This document shows, piece by piece, positions 16,669-25,417 of a stretch of DNA of 64,000 nucleotides. Positions within the stretch are counted from its first letter, which is position 1; each line of letters starts with the position of its first letter. The stretch is from ENR-C20 sp942493145 (GTDB taxonomy: Bacteria > Bacillota > Clostridia > Acetivibrionales > DTU013), in assembly GCA_942493145.1 (NCBI GenBank), contig OW818679.1:868001-932000 (forward strand), given 5' to 3'. The notes under the pieces are model-generated. The model was not told the DNA's origin. It did not search any database and worked only from the letters and a program-made list of their open reading frames with translations. A program made the translations under genes and the position numbers.

Positions 16669-18639
16669 ATGGATGGATTTCGATTTAGAAAAAAAAACGG
16701 GTTTATCTTTATATTGTTATTTCTGATACTCCTTATTTCGAATTACGCAAATTCGGTTTTTGCGTCATCTGAAAATTCAGGGACAGCGGAAGAAATCAGG
16801 GTGGTACTCGATGACAATTATCCTCCATTTTCGTTCAGAAGTACTGATGGTGTATTGCAGGGGATATTGGTCGACCAGTGGGCACTATGGTCGAAGAAAA
16901 CCGGGAAGAATGCAACCATTGTTGGAATGAATTGGGAAAGTGCGTTGCATCAAATGCGCTTAGGCAGGTATGATGTAATTGATACAATTTTTTATAATGC
17001 AGATAGGGACAAATATCTTGACTTTACCAAATGGTCGACCACTAATATTGAGGTTTCGATATATATACAAAGCAACATAACGGGCATTTCAGACATTGAT
17101 TCGATAAAGGGCTTTAATATTGGGGTAAAGTCCGGGGATAATGCCATATCTATTTTGAAGCAAAAGGGTGCGGACAATCTTATAGAATATTCAAATTACC
17201 AGAGTATTATCGAAGCGGTCAGGGAGCAGAAGCTTGTGGCATTTGTCATGGACAAGCCTTCTGCCAGCTACCTGATGTATAAATATGATCTCCAGGACAA
17301 GTTCAACAATATCATACCGTTATATACCGGTGAAATGCGTAGAGCTGTTTTCAAAGACAATGTTGATATGCAGGATTTGGTAGAAAGCGGGTTTGCCAAA
17401 ATATCAAAAGAGGAGATCGACACAATAGACTTGAAATGGTACGGGATACCACAGTCGGAACCATTACTGTCTCCCCAGATAAGAATAGTTCTGATCGTTG
17501 TTGGCGCCGCTGTTTTATTACTGCTGGTCTTAATCATGGCTTTAAAGAAAGCAGTGAACACCAAGACGAGGATACTGTCTGAAACCCTTGAAAAATACAA
17601 AAAGAGCGAAAATGAAATATACAATATGAGCATCAGGGACAGCCTGACAGGACTTTACAACAGAAATTATTTTGAGAATATACTTAATAGTTGCATGGAA
17701 AAGGGCAAGGCCGACTTTGGGATTGTGGTATGCGATATTGATGGCCTGAAATTAATAAATGACGCTTTGGGACACTCCGATGGAGACGAGTACCTCAAGG
17801 CTGCGGCAAATATACTGAAGGCCGGGTTTGATAATAATGATATTATAGCAAGAATAGGCGGAGACGAGTTTGCCGTACTTGTGAAAGATGCAACTCATGA
17901 AATGCTTTCCATGCGGAAGAAAAAGATAATAGAGCTGATGAATCAGTCCAATTCCAGGGATTGGCTGATGCCTATAAGTATGTCCATAGGATTTCATACC
18001 GGGCAAGGTCAGAAGGACATAAGGGAAGTCTTTAAGGTTGCAGATAATTTTATGTACCGTGAAAAGCTGCATCATATGCAAAGCGAAAAGAATAACAATA
18101 TCAGGATGCTTTCAAAGCTACTGGAAGCCAGGGATTTCATAACCGAGGGACATGGTGAACGGATGCAGGAGCTTTCGGTCAGGCTGGCAAAAACGGCAGG
18201 CATATCAGAAAAAGACATTGAGGATATGAGACTTTTTGCTCAATTTCATGATATAGGTAAGATTGGCATTCCCGACAGGATTCTTTTCAAACCGGGGAAG
18301 CTTACTGATGAAGAAATGGCAGAAATGAAAAGACATACTGAAATTGGCTATAGAATAGCGGAGGCATCCAGTGATATTGAACATATTTCCGACTGGATTC
18401 TGAAACACCATGAATGGTGGAACGGACAGGGCTATCCTTTTAACCTGAAGGGTGAGGAAATTCCACTGCAGTGCAGAATTTTGTCTATAGTAGACGCTTT
18501 TGATTCTATGACAAGCAACAGACCATACAGGAATGCACTTTCAAAAGAGACGGCCATAGAGGAAATTATCCGTTTCAGAGGGATACAGTTTGATCCTGCT
18601 CTTGTTGATATATTCGTTGGGCAGATTTGTGCAGGCTGA
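16669..18639 (+). CDS. Solute-sensing GGDEF / HD-GYP membrane protein
   Basis: 656 aa with an N-terminal signal/TM segment (about 10-32), an extracellular family-3 solute-binding domain (about 42-260, VVLDDNYPPFSFR), a TM helix (about 267-290), a GGDEF domain (IGGDEFAV near 396, intact) and an HD-GYP domain (FHDIGKIG near 525, HHEWWNGQGYP near 580, DAFDSMTSNRPYR). Both the diguanylate cyclase and c-di-GMP phosphodiesterase signatures look intact, so a ligand-switched bifunctional enzyme is plausible. It is co-transcribed with the solute-binding lipoprotein one base upstream. Confidence 0.92.
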   Translation: MDGFRFRKKNGFIFILLFLILLISNYANSVFASSENSGTAEEIRVVLDDNYPPFSFRSTDGVLQGILVDQWALWSKKTGKNATIVGMNWESALHQMRLGRYDVIDTIFYNADRDKYLDFTKWSTTNIEVSIYIQSNITGISDIDSIKGFNIGVKSGDNAISILKQKGADNLIEYSNYQSIIEAVREQKLVAFVMDKPSASYLMYKYDLQDKFNNIIPLYTGEMRRAVFKDNVDMQDLVESGFAKISKEEIDTIDLKWYGIPQSEPLLSPQIRIVLIVVGAAVLLLLVLIMALKKAVNTKTRILSETLEKYKKSENEIYNMSIRDSLTGLYNRNYFENILNSCMEKGKADFGIVVCDIDGLKLINDALGHSDGDEYLKAAANILKAGFDNNDIIARIGGDEFAVLVKDATHEMLSMRKKKIIELMNQSNSRDWLMPISMSIGFHTGQGQKDIREVFKVADNFMYREKLHHMQSEKNNNIRMLSKLLEARDFITEGHGERMQELSVRLAKTAGISEKDIEDMRLFAQFHDIGKIGIPDRILFKPGKLTDEEMAEMKRHTEIGYRIAEASSDIEHISDWILKHHEWWNGQGYPFNLKGEEIPLQCRILSIVDAFDSMTSNRPYRNALSKETAIEEIIRFRGIQFDPALVDIFVGQICAG

Positions 18640-18677
18640 TTCAGATTTATCTTATATATACACGAGGAGGATATGAA

Positions 18678-20114
18678 ATGGAATATAAAACACAGATAGC
18701 TATAGTCGGAGGGGGAGCCTCGGGCATGTCTGCGGCAGCTGCGGCTGCTGAAGCCGGCGCGTCGGTTATTGTTCTGGAAGCGAACGCAGTGGTTGGCGGC
18801 AACGGACTGTTTCCGAGAGGAATTTTCGGTGTGGACAGCTCCTTACAAAGGCGAAAACTGATTTTTGCAGATGCTGACGAAATTTTTACCAGCTGCATGG
18901 ATTATTCACATTGGAAGCTTGACGGAAATCTGGTGCGGGCCCTGATCGACAAAAGCGGCGATACAATAGGATGGCTGGAGGGAAAGGGAGTTAAGTTTAC
19001 AGATGTGGTACACCACATTCCAAATCAAACGCCGGAGGTTTTTCATATCACTGACTCCGGATTGAATGTTGGGAAGGCAGTTATTGGGACACTCAAAGCA
19101 TACTGTGAAAAATTGGGCGTAAAGATTCTAACGGGTACGAGGGGAAAAAATCTGCTGCTTGACGGAAATGGTGAAATAAATGGTGTCCTGTGCGAGAGTA
19201 AAAACGGAGAAACAATGAAGATTGAAGCTGACAAAGTAATTATTTGTTCCGGGGGATTTGCAGGCAATCCTGAGCTAATTTCAAGATTTTATCCCAACTT
19301 CGACATTTCGGCCATAACACAGGGCGCAGGTATGAGACATAAGGGTGATGGGCTGAATATGGCGCTGGAAGCCGGTGCATGCATAGAGGGCAATTTCGCA
19401 ATGGAGATAGCAGCTCCAAAAATAAAAGGTCACGAGCCACTGAACCTACTTATAGGGAAGCCCCAGAACATCTGGGTAAACTGTTTTGGAAAAAGGTTTG
19501 CCAACGAAGGAATTGTATATGATTTTACAATGGCGGCAAATGCCTGTCTTCGGCAGCCTGGCGCCGACGTATGGGTGATGTTTGACAGTGCGATAATGGA
19601 AAAAAGCCTGGCTGATGGTCGGGACACCATTGAACTTATCCATATATCACCCGATGCCGAAGAGCGTCTTGATGACACCATTATAAAGGCACAGGCAGAC
19701 GGAACCTTGAAGGTATCTGACAACCTTGAGGATATCGCTGGATTTATCGGATGCAGTCCAGATACCATGAAGCACACTGTGGAGAAGTATAATTCGTTCT
19801 GCGCGCAAAACCGTGACTCAATTTTTGCTAAAAAAATGCGTTATTTAAGACCACTTGCCACCCCGCCATATTATGCTGTAAAAGCCGGTGCCGATATGCT
19901 CATCACCCATGGAGGCATCAAAGTAAATGAAAGTTTCGAAGCTCTGAACGACAAATTTGAAACCGTACCAAACCTCTATGTTGCCGGTGTGGATTTCGGA
20001 GGGGCTGATGCTGATGTCTATAACGTGACAATGAGCGGCCACGGCTTCGGCTTTGCGGTGAACTCCGGGCGTATGGCAGGTGAGAATTCCGCTAAGGCAG
20101 TTCTGAACTTATAA
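18678..20114 (+). CDS. FAD-dependent oxidoreductase, fumarate-reductase flavoprotein type
   Basis: Soluble flavoprotein of about 478 aa. The N-terminal dinucleotide-binding motif IVGGGASGMSAAAAAAEAG is followed by an acidic strand end (VLEANAVVGG). The FAD_binding_2 fold continues to a C-terminal GGADADVYNVTMSGHGFGFAVNSGR that closes the FAD site. There is no signal peptide and no heme or FMN domain, so an intracellular reductase/dehydrogenase of the FrdA/3-ketosteroid-dehydrogenase/UrdA superfamily is likely. The start is ATG 18678 after GAGGAGG. It opens a group containing LysR, TRAP and sulfatase genes and may act on the same substrate. Confidence 0.85.
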   Translation: MEYKTQIAIVGGGASGMSAAAAAAEAGASVIVLEANAVVGGNGLFPRGIFGVDSSLQRRKLIFADADEIFTSCMDYSHWKLDGNLVRALIDKSGDTIGWLEGKGVKFTDVVHHIPNQTPEVFHITDSGLNVGKAVIGTLKAYCEKLGVKILTGTRGKNLLLDGNGEINGVLCESKNGETMKIEADKVIICSGGFAGNPELISRFYPNFDISAITQGAGMRHKGDGLNMALEAGACIEGNFAMEIAAPKIKGHEPLNLLIGKPQNIWVNCFGKRFANEGIVYDFTMAANACLRQPGADVWVMFDSAIMEKSLADGRDTIELIHISPDAEERLDDTIIKAQADGTLKVSDNLEDIAGFIGCSPDTMKHTVEKYNSFCAQNRDSIFAKKMRYLRPLATPPYYAVKAGADMLITHGGIKVNESFEALNDKFETVPNLYVAGVDFGGADADVYNVTMSGHGFGFAVNSGRMAGENSAKAVLNL

Positions 20115-20177
20115 TGAACAAGTAACAAAACATGGTATAATAATTAAAAACATTTTTGCATGAAAGGTAGCTCATAA

Positions 20178-21101
20178 ATGAGAATTGAACATTTTCAATA
20201 TTTAGTTAATGTTATCGAAACAGGTTCAATTAATCAATCTGCAGAGAATCTTTATATATCTCAACAAGGACTAAGCCAGGCTATTCAACAAATGGAAAAG
20301 GAACTGGATATTTCTTTGTTTTACCGTAATGGTAATAAGTTGTTGCAAACCGAAGCAGGTAAAATAACTGAAGATATTGCTCGCGATATTATAAATAAAT
20401 ACAATGAGCTGATTACAGCATTAAAGCCATATATAAATAGTAATGAAATAAACTCAAATTTGCGAGAAATAAATATCTATTCTCCTCCGATTATTAATGT
20501 TACTTTGTTACCTAAAGTCTTAAATATATTTCACAGGAAATATCAGAATATTAAAATAAAAGTAATTGAAAAAAGTGCTTATGAAATTGTTGAAAGCATT
20601 AAAACCATACCAAACAGTGTTGGATTGCTAAGTCTGCCATTATTTGAATTAGAGGCGCAAGAAATTCTTAAGGATAATTTGATTAATTTTGAAGAATTGT
20701 ATAGATGCAAATTGATGGCAGCAGTAGCAAAGTCTTCTCCTCTTGCGGCAAATAAACATATATCAAATAACGATCTTTTGGAACAGCCGCTATCTATTTT
20801 TAACGTGGAAAATCGACTTTTGGATTATATATTGGAAAGCGAAGAAAAACCGAATATTATTATAAGCACGACAAATCTGTATCTTGCCAAGGAAACAATA
20901 GCGAGTGGGATGACTATCGGTTTTACAAACGATTTTGTAGATAAATTTTTTAAGAATCTATCAATTGTATCAATTCCCTTGATAAAAGATGTTGATCTAA
21001 TCTTTGGAAGTATCAGTCCGAAAAATATTCCTGAAAACTCGCCAATGAAAGATTTTTTAAATATTTTAAAAAAGGAATTTAAAACGCAGTCCAAGGGATA
21101 G
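20178..21101 (+). CDS. LysR-family transcriptional regulator
   Basis: N-terminal winged helix-turn-helix with the LysR signature (FQYLVNVIETGSINQSAENLYISQQGLSQAIQQMEKEL) followed by a periplasmic-binding-like effector domain, 307 aa. The DNA is distinctly A+T-rich compared with its neighbours. It probably controls the adjacent flavoprotein, the EthD-like gene and the TRAP operon; a long inverted repeat lies in the divergent region at 21987-22086. Confidence 0.9.
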   Translation: MRIEHFQYLVNVIETGSINQSAENLYISQQGLSQAIQQMEKELDISLFYRNGNKLLQTEAGKITEDIARDIINKYNELITALKPYINSNEINSNLREINIYSPPIINVTLLPKVLNIFHRKYQNIKIKVIEKSAYEIVESIKTIPNSVGLLSLPLFELEAQEILKDNLINFEELYRCKLMAAVAKSSPLAANKHISNNDLLEQPLSIFNVENRLLDYILESEEKPNIIISTTNLYLAKETIASGMTIGFTNDFVDKFFKNLSIVSIPLIKDVDLIFGSISPKNIPENSPMKDFLNILKKEFKTQSKG

Positions 21102-21126
21102 AGCATTAATTTCAAATAATTATTGC

Positions 21127-21165
21127 AAAAAAGCAGCTGACTAAACAAAAAACAACTGCTCTTTT
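21127..21165. terminator. Convergent terminator between LysR and the EthD-like gene
   Basis: AAAAGCAG (21129-21136) pairs with CTGC-TCTTTT (21156-21165) between two convergent genes. A- and T-rich ends would serve both strands. Confidence 0.5.
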
Positions 21166-21169
21166 AGTT

Positions 21170-21928
21170 TTATAGATAATAACGCGAGTCTCTCAAAAAC
21201 TCATCATTGGGTCGTTCAAGTATGAAGGTACTGATAAAATCTATATTGGGTTCCAAAAAAGGATACTCGTTATTTTTTGCCCATGGAGGCATGGAATATT
21301 TGGGCGGGGAATCAATTATTGATTTATGCCAATCATCAAAGGTTTCATACCACATTTCAACAACCCAATCCCAATAAGTGCTGCCTCTTTCATTACTTCC
21401 TTTAAATGAATCAGGTGGCCATGATCCCGGCAACCGGAACTGTTCTTTGATTGTACGGTATCCAAAAAACCTGTAGAGTCCGGTTTGCTGCATGACTTCT
21501 TTGGCATGTACATTCAGGAACCAATCTTCCCCCTCTTTTTTGTCAACTCCATCCGGGAATCTGAACATAATTACCCACCGAAGGACATTTCTCTCATGTG
21601 GTTGCAATTCACTGCCCATAAAATCAACAGTAGCTTGAGTAGGAATGAAACTTATGGCTACTTTTGACCAAACAGGGGGTAGTGTAAAAGATAGATTGCC
21701 CCGAGGGCCGGGTTCCGGGAACTCGCGCCACCAACCGTCTGTCAGCCTCCAATTGTGAAATCCATAGGATTGGGCATAAGCAGGCGCCGCTACCGGCAGG
21801 TAACTGTCATATCTCTCTATCCATGGCCCGAAACGGCGGATTATTTCACCGACATGCAAGGGATGCCATCGTTCCATAGAGGCAATATCACTTATGGGTA
21901 TATCATGATAGATAATACTTCTGATCAT
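21170..21928 (-). CDS. EthD-like (dimeric alpha-beta barrel) protein of unknown function
   Basis: 252 aa from ATG 21928, which follows AAGGAGGGG. An upstream in-frame start at 21985 would lack a ribosome-binding site. The sequence looks like two ferredoxin-like half-barrels, the first around ERWHPLHVGEIIRRFGPWIERYDSYLPV and the second around WVIMFRFPDGV followed by a histidine-containing helix (NVHAKEVMQQTG). It is rich in Trp, Tyr and Pro. EthD-type barrels often accompany steroid, polyketide or aromatic degradation, but I cannot assign a reaction. It is divergent from the TRAP operon and shares its control region. Confidence 0.6.
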   Translation of the reverse strand: MIRSIIYHDIPISDIASMERWHPLHVGEIIRRFGPWIERYDSYLPVAAPAYAQSYGFHNWRLTDGWWREFPEPGPRGNLSFTLPPVWSKVAISFIPTQATVDFMGSELQPHERNVLRWVIMFRFPDGVDKKEGEDWFLNVHAKEVMQQTGLYRFFGYRTIKEQFRLPGSWPPDSFKGSNERGSTYWDWVVEMWYETFDDWHKSIIDSPPKYSMPPWAKNNEYPFLEPNIDFISTFILERPNDEFLRDSRYYL

Positions 21929-21986
21929 CTTTACCCCTCCTTTTGCTATTTTCTTATATAAATATAATAGTAGATATATCAGCATG

Positions 21987-22086
21987 TTACAAACAGATAA
22001 TTCTTCAGGTAGTTACAGATTTTTATTGGTAGATATAATACTAACAATAGAAACTTGTAATCGCTGCAAGATTTATCTGTTTGTAA
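21987..22086. promoter_or_regulatory. Widely spaced perfect 14-bp inverted repeat (divergent operator)
   Basis: TTACAAACAGATAA (21987-22000) and its exact reverse complement TTATCTGTTTGTAA (22073-22086) flank 72 bases containing a TATAAT. Centre-to-centre distance is 86 bases, about eight helical turns. The repeat lies between the divergent EthD-like and TRAP genes, so it could be a paired operator for a looping regulator such as the nearby LysR. Confidence 0.6.
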
Positions 22087-22189
22087 AGTACAGTGCCAAC
22101 CAATACTATTAAATAGGGATCATATTTTGATGAAAAAGTGTGTTTTCATCACCACAAATTTTCTAATCTATAAAGGGAGGAATTTATTA

Positions 22190-23329
22190 ATGAAAAGGTT
22201 TACAGCTATTCTACTGGCGATTGTGTTCTGTTTCACTTTATTACTCGGAGGCTGCAGCGGAGATCAACAGCCTTCAAATCAGACAACCCAGCCTGAAACA
22301 GCCGCCGCTTCCACCGAAGCCACTCAACCCGAAACAACCGCAGCTGCTACTGAGCCTTCGACAGCAGCGCCTACTGGTGAAGTAATCGAACTTAGTTTAG
22401 TAAGCGAATACCCTGGAACGCATCCTGGCGTAACGGGTGCAATAATACCTTGGATTAAAGAGGTTGAAGAAAAAAGCGGTAATAAGGTGAAAATTACCTT
22501 TAACGAACCAAATGCCCTTGTCCCCAAAACAGATGCCTATGACTCCGTTGTTTCAGGGATGGTGGACATACTTGCGGGATGGCCATCAAATAATCCTGGA
22601 AAATTTCCTTTGGTCAGTGTAGTAGAATTGCCGTTTATTGTACCCAATGGTGCGGCAAGTGTATATGTTCTTCAAGAGTTGGAGAAGAAATATCCTGAGT
22701 TCCAGAAACAATTTGAAGAAACAAAATTACTCTGGCAATGGTCAGGTGCTTCAACCCAGCTGCATTCAAACAAGCCTGTTCAAACTGTGGGAGATCTGAA
22801 GGGGATGAAGCTTATCGGAACAGCACCTGCCACACTTGAAGATATAAAAATGCTTGGAGCAAATCCTGTTGAGCTGCCTGGAGCTGACATTTATATGGCC
22901 ATGGAACGTAATATGGCTGATGGAGTCATATTGCCCTTCGCAGCTGTCAAATCTTTTAAAGTTGACGAAGTGTCAAAATACCATACTTTACTTAATATGT
23001 CGGTAGGGCCTTTCTATATGGTTATAAATAAAGATAAATTCAGCAGCCTGCCTGCCGATGTACAAAAAATTATAGAAGAATCCTCTGTGGAAATGGGCTT
23101 TAAAACCAATAAGGCTATAGCTGGCCCGGAAACAAAGCTTATTGAAGGCTTGAAGGGAAGCGGGCATACTTTCTATGACATATCAGATGCGGATAGACAA
23201 AAGATGCTGGAAATGCTGAAGCCCAAGTATGACAACTGGGTGAAGGATATGGAGAAAAAAGGTTATGTCAATGCGCAGCAAATTTTGAATGATGCAATGA
23301 GTCTGAGTGCGGAATATTCAAAGAAATAA
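22190..23329 (+). CDS. TRAP transporter substrate-binding lipoprotein (DctP family)
   Basis: Start at ATG 22190 after GGGAGG; an ATG at 22127 has no ribosome-binding site. A lipobox (LLLGGC) is followed by a Thr/Glu/Pro/Ala-rich tether (about 25-65) and the DctP fold, with the expected arginine-free binding region LHSNKPVQTVGDLKGMKLIG and a C-terminal helix. It binds a solute outside the cell and delivers it to the DctQM permease. TRAP substrates are usually carboxylates or sulfonates; this one is unknown. A strong hairpin separates it from the permease gene. Confidence 0.9.
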   Translation: MKRFTAILLAIVFCFTLLLGGCSGDQQPSNQTTQPETAAASTEATQPETTAAATEPSTAAPTGEVIELSLVSEYPGTHPGVTGAIIPWIKEVEEKSGNKVKITFNEPNALVPKTDAYDSVVSGMVDILAGWPSNNPGKFPLVSVVELPFIVPNGAASVYVLQELEKKYPEFQKQFEETKLLWQWSGASTQLHSNKPVQTVGDLKGMKLIGTAPATLEDIKMLGANPVELPGADIYMAMERNMADGVILPFAAVKSFKVDEVSKYHTLLNMSVGPFYMVINKDKFSSLPADVQKIIEESSVEMGFKTNKAIAGPETKLIEGLKGSGHTFYDISDADRQKMLEMLKPKYDNWVKDMEKKGYVNAQQILNDAMSLSAEYSKK

Positions 23330-23335
23330 TAATCA

Positions 23336-23376
23336 ATATGGACCAGGTCTGCAAGCTTTTCAGACCTGGCCCATAT
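23336..23376 (+). terminator. Intra-operon hairpin between TRAP binding protein and permease
   Basis: ATATGG-A-CCAGGTCTG pairs with CAGACCTGG-C-CCATAT around a nine-base loop. No long T run follows, so partial termination or 3' mRNA protection is likely, giving more binding protein than permease. Confidence 0.65.
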
Positions 23377-23405
23377 AATATAAAAATTTTTGCGGTGGGG
23401 GACCA

Positions 23406-25343
23406 ATGATAATGTCAAATAATGAAGCTGTAACTCAATCCACTTCGAGGTCAAATGTAATTTCCATACTTGAAGGCATACACAGCATTTTTGATAAGAT
23501 AATCAAACCTGTTAATAAAGCGACCAGTTATGTAAGGCTTAGTGTATTGGCATTAATGGTTATGCTCATTGTAGCAGATGTCACTATGAGGTTTGCATTT
23601 AAAGGCTCCCTGGTAGGAGCCATAGAAATTCAGGAATTTGCGCTGGTTATAGTTGCATTCCTGAGCTTTTCACAGGAGGAAAACAACAAGAGTAACATCC
23701 GCGTCGATATAATTGTCAGCCATCTCCCCAAATTTGTCAGAAATATATTTGATGGCAGCTTTACAATTATTATTGGTGTTTTGTTCACAATAATATCCTG
23801 GCAGGCCATCCTCCAAATTGCTAAGAAATCCACACAGGTAAGTCAGGCATTGAAACTTCCCGTTTCATTTTTCATAGCTATAGCAGTAATAGGGCTGATT
23901 CTCCTGACGCTTACCCTTTATAAGAATTTTCTCCGAACAATTATAGATATGATCAAAGAAAAAAAGACGCCGTATTTACTGATCCCCTTATTTTTAGGTG
24001 CAGCTCTTTTGTTGCTGCCAAACTACATTGCATCATTCTCAATGTCCGGTTTGTCATTAGGTGTTTTGGTGTTTGCAATCCTTTTCATTTTAATGTTCCT
24101 TGGCATGCCAATCGGTTATGCAATGACATTTGCGGGTTATCTCGGATTGATGCTTTTAAAAAAGAACAGTGTGGCAGTTGGTGCCTTGATAGGATATTCA
24201 CCTTATGTTTCAACGGCAAGTTATGCTATGGCAGTTTTACCCATGTTCATGCTTATGGGCACACTGGCATTTTATTCAGGTCTCAGTGAAGGTTTGTTCA
24301 ATGCCGCAAGTAAATGGCTGGGAAAGCTTCCGGGAGGATTGGCCATGGCAGCTGTTGCGGGATGCGCAGGCTTTGGAGCGGTATGCGGCGATAGTCTGGC
24401 TACAGCTGTAACCATGAGCAAAGTTTCCTTGCCTGAAATGCAGAAGAAAAACTATCATCCCAGTATAGCAGCAGGCAGCCTGGCGGCTGGAGGGACTTTG
24501 GGAATACTCATTCCTCCCAGTATTGGTTTTATTATTTATGCCATGATGGCGGAAGAATCCGTGGGCAAGCTTTTTATCGCGGGTATTGTTCCAGGCATCA
24601 TGCTGACGTTGCTGTTCATTGGTGCAATCTATATAGTTGCCAAAAGAAAGCCGGACCTGGTGCCCAGGGGTGAGAGCTACCCGCTGCGTGAAAGGTTGGC
24701 TTCCCTGAAGGGAATTATTGGTATAGTAATTTTATTCGTCCTGATACTGGGTGGCATGCTGACAGGGATTTTCAGTCCCAATGAGGGTGGAGCAGTGGGA
24801 TGCTTTGGTGCTTTTCTCATTGCCCTGCCCGGCAGAAAACTATCTTTCAGGAATATTGTCAAGTCCATTGAAGAAACGGTATCGGTAACTGCAAGGCTAT
24901 TCAATATCATAATCGGTGTCGGCATATTCGGATATTTTCTGGCAGGCACCAGGGTACCAATGCTTCTTGCTGATTTTGTTGCAGGACTGCCTGTAGACAA
25001 GTACGTTGTATTTGCAGCGGTATGTGTTTTATACATTATCCTCGGATGCCTGATGAACGTTATACCCATGATGATGCTGACCCTGCCGTCACTTCTTCCT
25101 ACAATCCTGGCTCTGGGCTTCGATCCCATCTGGTTTGGGGTAATACTTGTTATTCTGATGGAAATGGGCCAGATTACCCCACCGGTAGGAATGAATGTAT
25201 TTGCCATCAGCACTACCAGCGGCATTCCAATGCAGACAATATATAAAGGAATACTACCTTTCGTATTTTGTATGCTCGGATTAATAGTGATACTGGTTTT
25301 ATTCCCTCAGTTGGCGCTCTTTTTACCTAACTTGATGTATTAA
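23406..25343 (+). CDS. TRAP transporter permease, fused DctQ-DctM
   Basis: 645 aa. Residues about 35-190 are the small four-helix DctQ subunit (ADVTMRFAFKGSLVGAIEIQEFALV). After a linker, residues about 210-640 are the large DctM subunit with its inverted-repeat helices (LGMPIGYAMTFAGYLG, SLAAGGTLGILIPPSIGFIIYA, GQITPPVGMNVFAISTTSG). Together these form a Na+-driven secondary importer powered by the binding protein upstream. The start follows GTGGGGGA. The fused arrangement is known but less common than separate genes. Confidence 0.93.
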   Translation: MIMSNNEAVTQSTSRSNVISILEGIHSIFDKIIKPVNKATSYVRLSVLALMVMLIVADVTMRFAFKGSLVGAIEIQEFALVIVAFLSFSQEENNKSNIRVDIIVSHLPKFVRNIFDGSFTIIIGVLFTIISWQAILQIAKKSTQVSQALKLPVSFFIAIAVIGLILLTLTLYKNFLRTIIDMIKEKKTPYLLIPLFLGAALLLLPNYIASFSMSGLSLGVLVFAILFILMFLGMPIGYAMTFAGYLGLMLLKKNSVAVGALIGYSPYVSTASYAMAVLPMFMLMGTLAFYSGLSEGLFNAASKWLGKLPGGLAMAAVAGCAGFGAVCGDSLATAVTMSKVSLPEMQKKNYHPSIAAGSLAAGGTLGILIPPSIGFIIYAMMAEESVGKLFIAGIVPGIMLTLLFIGAIYIVAKRKPDLVPRGESYPLRERLASLKGIIGIVILFVLILGGMLTGIFSPNEGGAVGCFGAFLIALPGRKLSFRNIVKSIEETVSVTARLFNIIIGVGIFGYFLAGTRVPMLLADFVAGLPVDKYVVFAAVCVLYIILGCLMNVIPMMMLTLPSLLPTILALGFDPIWFGVILVILMEMGQITPPVGMNVFAISTTSGIPMQTIYKGILPFVFCMLGLIVILVLFPQLALFLPNLMY

Positions 25344-25417
25344 TTCCTGACAGTTATTTTGTATCTGATAACAGCCTATTGTGGCATGCCAAAAATCTTT
25401 CTGAAAAGGTGCTCTTT

